Position numbers and translations under genes: made by a program
Shown here: positions 56,703-64,000 of the stretch, piece by piece
Position numbering within the stretch: the first letter of the stretch is position 1
Layout of the letters: each line of letters opens with the position of its first letter
The notes under the pieces: generated by a model
Told to the model about the DNA's origin: nothing
Database searches by the model: none
What the model saw: the letters and a program-made list of their open reading frames with translations, nothing else
Assembly: GCF_014192215.1 (NCBI RefSeq)
Contig: NZ_JACHXP010000001.1
Coordinates: 124,001-188,000 of the forward strand
DNA: 64,000 bases
Direction: 5' to 3'
Source: Halomonas cerina
Lineage (GTDB): Bacteria; Pseudomonadota; Gammaproteobacteria; Pseudomonadales; Halomonadaceae

Positions 56703-59700
56703 ATGAACCTACAAGGTCGAAATCTATCCCGTGGAATGCAAGGCGAGGATGTCCAGCTCCTGCAAAGCGAACTGCAGAAATTGGATTTCACCATTGCGGT
56801 TAACGAGACCGACGCGGGGTTCTTCGGTGAAGCGACCACCCTGGTGGTGATGGCGTTCCAGACTCAACACGAATTGGAGGCGACCGGCATCGTTGACGAG
56901 CGCACGGCCCAGGCGATCAATGCCGCTGTCGATGCCGAGCAGCCGGAGCGGTTTGTCGTCAACGGCCAGGTGCAACAGCGGGACGGCACGCCCGAACCTG
57001 GTGTCCTTGTGCGCGCCGTCGATCGAGATCTGCGGCGTGAGCAAGAGCTCGGTCAAACCCTCACTAACGAGTCCGGACGGTACGAGATCGCCTACACCGC
57101 GGGCCAATTCCGCCGCGCCGATAAGGGTAACGCCGACCTCGTGGTCCGGGTGTTCGACGCGGAGGGCCGGGAGCTGGCCGCCTCCGAGACGATTTTCCAC
57201 GCTCCGCCGGTTGCCGAGGTGGATCTCGTGGTCGCAGCGCGCGAGGAGCCGGAGCCTTCGGAATACGAGCGGCTTCTGGCCGGGCTGAGTCCCGTGCTCG
57301 AGGGCGTGCAGCCGGCCGAGCTCATCGGAGCAGACGTCGACTTCCTGGCAAAGGAGACAGGGCTGGAGTGGCAGCGCATCGAGATCCTCGTCGAAGCCTT
57401 CCTGCTCGCCCCGGATACGCGCCTGCCGGCCGAGGCCTTCTACGGTTGGGGCCGGCTGGGTTTCTCCTTGAAGCTCGAAACCCTCCTCGATCAGGAGCCC
57501 GAGGCGCTGCGCACGGCCCTGGAGAAGGCCATCGATGAAAACATTATCCCCGCCCGCTTGCGCGAATCGCTCGGCGCGATCATGGACCTCCTGGAGCAAC
57601 TGCGCCTCGAGCGAGGCTTTCTGGTCGTGCATGAGATGGTCGGCCGGCTGCTCGCCGAGGAGACCGAAGAGCCCCTGAGCGGTTTCACCCTCCATGCCTT
57701 CGACCTGGGTGCCGGCCCTGAGCCCAGAGATCTCGGCCACGAGGCCACCGACGGAAATGGATTGTTCACCCTGCTCTACTTTGCGCCGCGCCGGGAGCCG
57801 TCAGAGGAGGAAGAAGAGGAAGGGGAGGAGGGACGCCGGCTCCATTTGCATATCATCGCCCGGGACGGCACAGAGATCGCCGAGACCGATCTTTCTGTCC
57901 CCCAGGAGCAGGAAGAGGTGATAGAGGTTCGCGTCGCCGTGCCGGAGGAAGAGGAGCCGTCTCCGACGGTGTCGGAGCTTGCCGAGGCCCTGTCGATGGA
58001 GCTGCCGGAGGGGTTGCAGGCGACGCTGATCGACCATGGTATCCGCACTCTGGCCGACATCCGCCGGGAGGGCGGGATTGGCCACCTCGAGGGGGTAGAT
58101 CCAGCAGACCCGGCCGTGCCAGTAGTGGAGGCGCACGCCCGCCTCGGCGCCCTGTCGACCAACACGGAAGCCAATACGGCGCTCATCGACGCCGGCTACG
58201 ATGACGTTCCCGCCGTGGGTCGTGCTACGCGGGTGAATGTCGTCGATACCGCGCGCGAGGCACTGGGCGACTTCGGGGCGGCGCGGCTTCCGGTCGAGGC
58301 CCGCGCCCAGAAGCAGTTTCTCGACAACGTCATCGCCTCCTACCGGGCGGATCGGGCCAACGGCTTGACCGCGCCCTCGTCCGATATCGATCCCGACGGC
58401 GCGCTGGCGGTGCTGTTTCCCGACACGTGCCATTGTCGCGATTGCGATGCGGCGGTCAGCCCCTTGGCCTACCTGGCGGAACTTCTCGACTACGCCGTGA
58501 CGCATCTCAAACGCGAAGATGGCCAGGGCGACGAGGTGGAGGTCACGCTGGAGGACCTTACCGAGCGCTTCCACCAGCCCTTCGGTGACCTGCCGACGGC
58601 GTGCGAGGAGGTCGAAAGGAAGGTCCGGCAGGTGCGCATCTGCATCGAAGTGCTGCGGCGGTATCTGGCCGCCGCCGGGCTGCCGCCCAGTGAGTCGCCT
58701 CAGGAAACGGCGCTGGCGGAGGCACAACGGGAGTATCACAGGGAAGCTTACATGGCCCTTCTGACCCGGCTCGGCACCTCCTTCGAAGAACTCCGACTGG
58801 CCCAGACGACCGGAGCGGAGGCACGAGACACCGTGGCGAACCGCCTCGGCATCCCGCCCGATGCCCTTGACCGGCTCTTACTCAATCCGAAGGCCGCACC
58901 GACCGACCCTGATGCCGTTACGGAAGAAGCCCTGGAGCGGCTCTTTGGCTTGGTTGACACCACGCGCGATCCGCTCTCTGAAGGCATCAAGCGGGGCGAT
59001 GAGACCGAGCAGATCGGCCGCTGGAACCTGGACGGCGTCGTGTGGAGCCGCCACACCGCCCCGGACGGCACGGTCTATATTAGCCTGACGGGCGCCCCGG
59101 CGGCCAATGTAGTCCGGGTCGAGCTATTCCGGGACCAGGACAGGACACAATTGGTGGCTTCCGGCGAGCGCACTACGGCCACGGGACCGGTGGCGGTGGC
59201 GGCGGTCGACGGCAGCGCGCTCTCCGGCCGGTTCGAAATCGATTTCATTACCGCCACCGAGACCATCGAGATCGTCGCCGTTCCGCATTTTCTGAGCGCG
59301 CGGCTGCAGTACCTGCGCACCCTCTGGCGCGAGCAGGACTGGCCGGCAGATCCCTACCGGGACGCCGCCGAGGCGCCGCTGCCCATCATCGACCCGGACA
59401 TCATTGGCCCGGACGACCTGCGCAAGCCGATAGCCGGCAACGCCGCCTTCGACCTCTGGCGCAAGCGACGCGAATGGGTGGACGAGCGGGTGAACGAGCT
59501 GGTCGCACTGACCAAGACTGTTGCCGATGAGGAAGGCAACGACGTCGAAGTGCCCGACGTCACGGCCCTGTTCGACCGCATGTACCAGACGGTCACCTAC
59601 GACACCACCGACGTCACGCCGTGGGCCGACACGACGCCACCCGCCGATTTCAGCACGCTGCGCGATAACCTCGCCGGGGGGAACAAGGGCGAGGTCGAAA

Positions 59701-62700
59701 TGGCAACCGAGCAGCTTGACGAAGATTTGCGTCTGACGGTCGAGGCCTTCAACCAGCTCCTAGCGATTCGCGACAAGGCGGCGGCCTGGGAAACCGATCC
59801 GCAGCGTGAGCCGGTCACGGACGACGAATGGCGCGCCTTCTTCTCCATCCTGGTGCAAGCCCAGAAGCGGGCCTTTTATCCGACGTGGATCGACGAGGAG
59901 AAGGATCAGGACGTCGAGCTCGACCCGAAGCGATTCTGGATCTCCTTGCGAGAGCCCCAATTGCCCCTCTGGCGTGCGAGTGCAGAAGCCCGTGCCGCCT
60001 GGCAGCGGGCGCTGCGCCAGCGCGGGCAAACCCCGCACCTCGACCCGGATCTGGTCCGTCCGGACGACCTCAGGGATCCTCTCTCGGGCGCGACGACTGA
60101 GTTGTGGCAAGAGAGGCGCAATTTCATTGAGCTTCAGCTAAATGTGCTTAGGGCAGAACGAGAAGCAGCGGCGACGGCGTTAGCCGGGTTTGATGAGAAC
60201 TTCGACGACACCATCGGCGTGCCCGCTTTGGAGCTCGATACGCTGGCCGAGCGACGCGAAGAGGGAGAAGAGATCGTAAACCGCCTTGAGCAGCTCGATC
60301 TCACCACCGAAGCGTTCGATTACCTGCTTCGGATTCGCCGTCTGACCGAGGAGGAAGTGCCCATCCTGGACGACGAATGGAAGAGCGTCGACGCCATCCT
60401 GGTGCAGGTAAAGAAGCGCCGCGAATACGCCATCTGGCGGATACAGGAGCGGCAACGCGGCATCACCCTTGGCCCGGATCACTTCAAGATCCCGGAGCCT
60501 CCGCCGCTCCAGTTCCCGCCACCCGAGCCGGAACCGCTCCCCGAATGGCGGGCGACTTCGACCGCGCGCCGCGCCTGGGAGGAGACGCTGCAGTCGCGCA
60601 TCGACCAGGAGCAAGGCGTCATCGAGGCACTGGATGAAGCCGTCAGTGCCACCGAAGAAGCGGTTTTGCCCCGGTTGCGCGACGCCTTGGTGCGGGTCAG
60701 CGATGCCGCAGGCAACACTCTCGAAGCCAAGGCGAAGGCCCTCACGGACGAGCTACTGATCGACGCCCGGGCCGATGCTTGCCAGATGACCACCCGCCCC
60801 GCGCAGGCCAGCACGACGCTCCAACTGCTGCTGTGGTCCTTGAGGACCGGCCAGCTCCAGGACACCCATCCGGACCTGCTGCTGGATGCCGACGACTTCG
60901 ACGAGGCCTGGGAATGGCTCGGTTCCTACCAGACCTGGCGCTCGGCGATGCTGGTCTTCCTCTACCCGGAGAACATCCTGCTGCCCAGTCTGCGCAAGTG
61001 GCAGACGCCGGCCTTCCGCGAGCTGGTCAAGGAAACCCGCACCAACACACGCCTGACCCCGGAGAACGCCTGCGAAGCGGCCACCACCTACGCGGACTAT
61101 TTCCGGGACGTCTGCCAGCTGAGTCTGGAGGCGTCCGTGGTGGCTCGTACCGATGCCTTCGAAGGCGACTGCCGCACCAAGTCGTTCGAGGGAGACCGCC
61201 ACCTCGTCTACTTGTTTGCCACCGGCGGAATCACGAAATCGGTCTACTATTCGCGATACGATCCCAAGGACGATACCCCGCACGCCCAGAGTCTCTGGAC
61301 GCCCGTACCAGGCATCGAGCCAGAAAGCGAGGCCATCGGCGCCGCCGCCTACGCGATCAACAATGAAGAGCGCTACGTCTATCTCTTCGTCCGCGTCCAG
61401 GACGCGGGTGAGCACAAGCTTATCTACACCCGGTTTGATCTGACGAAGGACGAGTGGACCGGCGAGACAACTGAGCTGGAGCCGCCGGAAGACGCCACGA
61501 ATTTCTCGGCGGCCGTAAAGCAGCGCCACCGGGAGGATGAGCCGCCCCATCTGGCCATCTTCGTTTCCGACGGGGCCATCTACGCACGCAAGCTGAACCG
61601 GGCCGGCACCGCCTGGCAGGACGGTGAGTGGTACCCCCTCGTTGGCCGCCCCAAAGCGCGAGAGTTCAGCGAGCTTCATGCGATGATCGAGCCTGCGCTA
61701 AAAGAGTACTATCTGATCGTGCGGGGAGGTGACAACCAGCTCTTTTACCGCCTATTTGGTGAGCGGGATGACGGGAAGTGGCGGGAGCTGAGTCCTGTGT
61801 TTCACACCTATCTCGGAGGATTTCCCTGGCCAGGCACGGATCACGTTTACGCTTTTATGCGGCAGGGCGAGGGGCCTTTAACGCGCTATGTGTCTCTCCA
61901 GAGATCGAGCTCGGTGTTTGCTGTCGGATTGGAAAGCTACGACGCCTTTGACGAATTTGATGATTCCTGGCTGAAGCCAGTTACAGGCCTAAGCCTGAGT
62001 GGTTTTGTAATCGAAGGCGAAGATTTCGATGGAATGAATCTGCTAGTGTTCTTTGTTGAGGAGGCACGAGATCATAAGGAGAAGGCGAAAGGGATCATTG
62101 AGTCACTTGCGGGAAAAATAAACAATCAATCTGATGAGCCCGGGTGGAAGGACTGGAAACTAGTAGATGAAACCATCCAGCGTTTCAGCTTTGGGATCGA
62201 TCTCACATTGGAAGGGGCACTCAAACGATTACTGGAAGGGAATCTGGCCTCATTTAAGAGCCGGAGGGATTCACAGGAAAAGATAGGACCCATTATTGAC
62301 TTTCGTGGACTTAACCGCATCGTTATCGGCGCCGGCAAGGCTCCAGTGGACTTGCCGAGCCGTGTGACCTATCACCAGACCACGGGGACAAGGGGCCGGG
62401 TGATTCTCGAATCAGATACAGTCGCCTTTGCACTGCCTCCGGGCAGTAGAGATTTGGTAGTCCACCCCGATTTTCGCCCTCCTCGCGTCGTTTTTGTACG
62501 CTCGGAGTTCGTTCAGGAAAGTGACAGTAGCCTGACGCCAACGGCGCCGATCCCGGTGGCACCGTTCGTGACCGAGCCGTTCGAGATTACGGAGCAACTG
62601 TCGTCGGATGAGCTGCAGGTGCGTCGTCACCAGATCGCGGACGCATTCGAGAAGAACACGGACGCGCCGGCGTCGGTGCTGACCTACCTGGAGGAGGCGT

Positions 62701-64000
62701 ACTACTTCGTTCCCATGCATCTGGCGTTGCAGCTCCAGCAGCGCTCGCATTATACGGCGGCGCTGGACTGGTTCCGCACGGTGTATGACTACAGCGTATC
62801 CATCGCTAGACGCAAGATCTCCTATTACCTCAAACAAGAGGAGTCGCTCGCCGCCGGTTTTGAGCGCGCCGAGGAGTGGTGGCTGGATCCCCTCAACCCG
62901 CATGGCATCGCGCGCACGCGCGCCAACACCTACACCCGCTTCACGCTGCTGTCGCTGGTCCGGTGCCTCCAAGCCTTCGCGGATGCGGAGTTTACCCGCG
63001 ACACGGCCGAGTCCCTCCCGCGCGCCCGTACCCTCTACATGACCGCGCTCGAGCTGCTCGACCTCCCGGTGCTGAATCAGGAGCTGAACGGATGCGATGA
63101 ACTGATCGGCACCCTCGACATCGATCTCGATGCGGAGGACGAAGCGGAGGCTCCGCGGCTGGTGGTCGCCTGGGCGGAGCTCAAAGCGAGCCTTCGCCGC
63201 ATCGACGATGAAGAAACGCTGCAGGAGACCATCGGCAAAGTGCGTGAGATCCTGGGCGCCGGCGAGGCCTTGGCAACGCGCCTTGCCAAGGCCCGCGACG
63301 CCGTAGCCGAGGCCCGTGTCACCCAGGCGCTCTCGCCCACGCTGGCGCAGGCGATCCAAACAAAGAACACGACGACGGGCAGGGCCCACGCCCTGCTGCT
63401 CCGCCAGCCGGTCGTCGCGAAGGCCGTCACCGCGCATTCGTCCGCGGCCGGGAAGGACTTCGGCCGCGCCGTCGCGGATGTCACCGGCAAACGGGTCGCG
63501 ACGCTCGAGACAGGTGAGGTCGCGCTTCCCTGGTTACGCTTCAGAGAAGAAGCCCTGGCAACCGGGGGCGGCGCGGCTGTCTCGGAGGAAGGGGACGACG
63601 ACACCTCGGTGCTCACAGCCCGTCGCGTGATCGAAACGCCTGCCCTCACTCGGATGGCGAGGATCGAGCCTCTTCACGCTGTGGAGACCGCACGCAGGTT
63701 CGCGCCATCGTATGTCCCGACGATCACCTACCGCTTCTGCATTCCGCCGAATCCGATCCTTTCGTCCCTGCGCCTTGGCGCCGATCTGAATCTGTACAAG
63801 ATTCGCACCTGCCGCAACATCACCGGCGACGAGCGCCGACTGGAACCGTATGCAGCGCCGAGCGACGCGGAACGCGGCCTGCCTACGATCGGGCCTGGTG
63901 GCGACCTTGCGCTGCCCGGCACCATCACGCTCCAGCCGACGCCCTACCGCTATGAGGTGCTTATCGACCGCGCCAGGCGCCTCGTCGGTCTGGCCCAGCA
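56703..64000 (+). CDS. Tc toxin A-like protein with peptidoglycan-binding N-terminus, cut off at the right edge
   Basis: At least 2,432 residues, open to the window end. It starts MNLQGRNLSRGMQGEDVQLL, a PG_binding_1 domain (about 5-70), followed by a carboxypeptidase-regulatory-like beta domain (about 78-180, VVNGQVQQRDGTPEPGVLVR) and a second one near 310-400. TcA features follow: FPDTCHCRDCDAAVSPLAYL near residue 575 (ABC-toxin N-terminal region), and YQTWRSAMLVFLYPENILLP near 1410 (neuraminidase-like region). The C-terminal pore/TcB-binding part lies partly outside. GGAGG precedes the ATG. TcA forms the pentameric injection channel for the TcBC cocoon encoded upstream. There is no signal peptide. 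Confidence 0.88.
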   Translation, partial: MNLQGRNLSRGMQGEDVQLLQSELQKLDFTIAVNETDAGFFGEATTLVVMAFQTQHELEATGIVDERTAQAINAAVDAEQPERFVVNGQVQQRDGTPEPGVLVRAVDRDLRREQELGQTLTNESGRYEIAYTAGQFRRADKGNADLVVRVFDAEGRELAASETIFHAPPVAEVDLVVAAREEPEPSEYERLLAGLSPVLEGVQPAELIGADVDFLAKETGLEWQRIEILVEAFLLAPDTRLPAEAFYGWGRLGFSLKLETLLDQEPEALRTALEKAIDENIIPARLRESLGAIMDLLEQLRLERGFLVVHEMVGRLLAEETEEPLSGFTLHAFDLGAGPEPRDLGHEATDGNGLFTLLYFAPRREPSEEEEEEGEEGRRLHLHIIARDGTEIAETDLSVPQEQEEVIEVRVAVPEEEEPSPTVSELAEALSMELPEGLQATLIDHGIRTLADIRREGGIGHLEGVDPADPAVPVVEAHARLGALSTNTEANTALIDAGYDDVPAVGRATRVNVVDTAREALGDFGAARLPVEARAQKQFLDNVIASYRADRANGLTAPSSDIDPDGALAVLFPDTCHCRDCDAAVSPLAYLAELLDYAVTHLKREDGQGDEVEVTLEDLTERFHQPFGDLPTACEEVERKVRQVRICIEVLRRYLAAAGLPPSESPQETALAEAQREYHREAYMALLTRLGTSFEELRLAQTTGAEARDTVANRLGIPPDALDRLLLNPKAAPTDPDAVTEEALERLFGLVDTTRDPLSEGIKRGDETEQIGRWNLDGVVWSRHTAPDGTVYISLTGAPAANVVRVELFRDQDRTQLVASGERTTATGPVAVAAVDGSALSGRFEIDFITATETIEIVAVPHFLSARLQYLRTLWREQDWPADPYRDAAEAPLPIIDPDIIGPDDLRKPIAGNAAFDLWRKRREWVDERVNELVALTKTVADEEGNDVEVPDVTALFDRMYQTVTYDTTDVTPWADTTPPADFSTLRDNLAGGNKGEVEMATEQLDEDLRLTVEAFNQLLAIRDKAAAWETDPQREPVTDDEWRAFFSILVQAQKRAFYPTWIDEEKDQDVELDPKRFWISLREPQLPLWRASAEARAAWQRALRQRGQTPHLDPDLVRPDDLRDPLSGATTELWQERRNFIELQLNVLRAEREAAATALAGFDENFDDTIGVPALELDTLAERREEGEEIVNRLEQLDLTTEAFDYLLRIRRLTEEEVPILDDEWKSVDAILVQVKKRREYAIWRIQERQRGITLGPDHFKIPEPPPLQFPPPEPEPLPEWRATSTARRAWEETLQSRIDQEQGVIEALDEAVSATEEAVLPRLRDALVRVSDAAGNTLEAKAKALTDELLIDARADACQMTTRPAQASTTLQLLLWSLRTGQLQDTHPDLLLDADDFDEAWEWLGSYQTWRSAMLVFLYPENILLPSLRKWQTPAFRELVKETRTNTRLTPENACEAATTYADYFRDVCQLSLEASVVARTDAFEGDCRTKSFEGDRHLVYLFATGGITKSVYYSRYDPKDDTPHAQSLWTPVPGIEPESEAIGAAAYAINNEERYVYLFVRVQDAGEHKLIYTRFDLTKDEWTGETTELEPPEDATNFSAAVKQRHREDEPPHLAIFVSDGAIYARKLNRAGTAWQDGEWYPLVGRPKAREFSELHAMIEPALKEYYLIVRGGDNQLFYRLFGERDDGKWRELSPVFHTYLGGFPWPGTDHVYAFMRQGEGPLTRYVSLQRSSSVFAVGLESYDAFDEFDDSWLKPVTGLSLSGFVIEGEDFDGMNLLVFFVEEARDHKEKAKGIIESLAGKINNQSDEPGWKDWKLVDETIQRFSFGIDLTLEGALKRLLEGNLASFKSRRDSQEKIGPIIDFRGLNRIVIGAGKAPVDLPSRVTYHQTTGTRGRVILESDTVAFALPPGSRDLVVHPDFRPPRVVFVRSEFVQESDSSLTPTAPIPVAPFVTEPFEITEQLSSDELQVRRHQIADAFEKNTDAPASVLTYLEEAYYFVPMHLALQLQQRSHYTAALDWFRTVYDYSVSIARRKISYYLKQEESLAAGFERAEEWWLDPLNPHGIARTRANTYTRFTLLSLVRCLQAFADAEFTRDTAESLPRARTLYMTALELLDLPVLNQELNGCDELIGTLDIDLDAEDEAEAPRLVVAWAELKASLRRIDDEETLQETIGKVREILGAGEALATRLAKARDAVAEARVTQALSPTLAQAIQTKNTTTGRAHALLLRQPVVAKAVTAHSSAAGKDFGRAVADVTGKRVATLETGEVALPWLRFREEALATGGGAAVSEEGDDDTSVLTARRVIETPALTRMARIEPLHAVETARRFAPSYVPTITYRFCIPPNPILSSLRLGADLNLYKIRTCRNITGDERRLEPYAAPSDAERGLPTIGPGGDLALPGTITLQPTPYRYEVLIDRARRLVGLAQ

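Noticed and set aside
62412..63437. A 341-codon reverse ORF inside the TcA gene
   Set aside because: Arg-, Gly- and Leu-rich antisense shadow; the forward TcA frame has clear family sequence here.

Overview
The window reads as a high-GC gammaproteobacterial chromosome segment, most likely from the family Halomonadaceae (Halomonas or a relative). This is an inference from gene content: a polyhydroxybutyrate phasin, lexA beside a psrA-type TetR gene, a glpF-glpK-glpD-glpR cluster, single purU, ung, upp and uraA genes, and Hda. No 16S gene is present to confirm it. From 1 to about 48 kb the window looks like ordinary core chromosome. From about 48.1 kb to the end it is an accessory island.

Layout. 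0-6.4 kb: purM (cut by the window edge), an AI-2E/PerM permease overlapping hda, an orphan EhuB-like binding protein, a lipoprotein, a phasin and a beta-alanine:pyruvate aminotransferase. 6.6-9.3 kb: fumC and a membrane-anchored endonuclease/exonuclease/phosphatase protein. 9.3-14.6 kb: the glycerol cluster, with two GlpR-type operators upstream of glpF. 15.1-15.3 kb: two tRNA-Val(GAC) genes with a promoter and a terminator. 15.3-20.0 kb: an esterase, free-Met-(R)-SO reductase and the methionine importer metN-metI-metQ, preceded by a recognisable promoter, SAM-II riboswitch and terminator. 20.2-26.3 kb: riboflavin synthase and a purine/pyrimidine salvage block (azgA-type permease, apt, gpt, ung, upp, uraA). 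26.4-28.7 kb: an exported TPR protein and a PuuR-like regulator. 28.9-33.8 kb: a molybdenum cofactor operon, mobA-mobB-moeA-moaCD-moaE-moaA, in which moaC and moaD are one reading frame. 33.9-48.1 kb: an H-NS-like protein with an AT-hook tail, an RNase J-like protein, purU, a CbiM-like permease, dinB, lexA, psrA, a 2-hydroxyacid dehydrogenase, argF, grxD, a ribosome hibernation factor with a cold-shock domain, rnt, argG, hlyU and a nucleotidyltransferase-like protein.

Accessory end. A broken IS3-type transposase fragment at 48.16 kb marks the edge of a Tc (ABC) toxin locus. A single 2,465-residue TcB-TcC fusion carries an RHS core and a lower-GC, unrecognised C-terminal tip of about 285 residues. 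It is followed by a small membrane-anchored protein and then by a very large TcA-like protein that runs off the window and begins with a peptidoglycan-binding domain. The fusion, the intervening small gene and the mosaic composition are the best candidates here for a system worth close study.

Regulation visible in sequence. The clearest elements are the SAM-II riboswitch and terminator before metN, GlpR operators before glpF, a LexA box before lexA, a PsrA-type operator before psrA, a PhaR-like site in the phasin promoter, and terminator hairpins after the phasin gene, the tRNA pair, moaA and argG and ahead of uraA.
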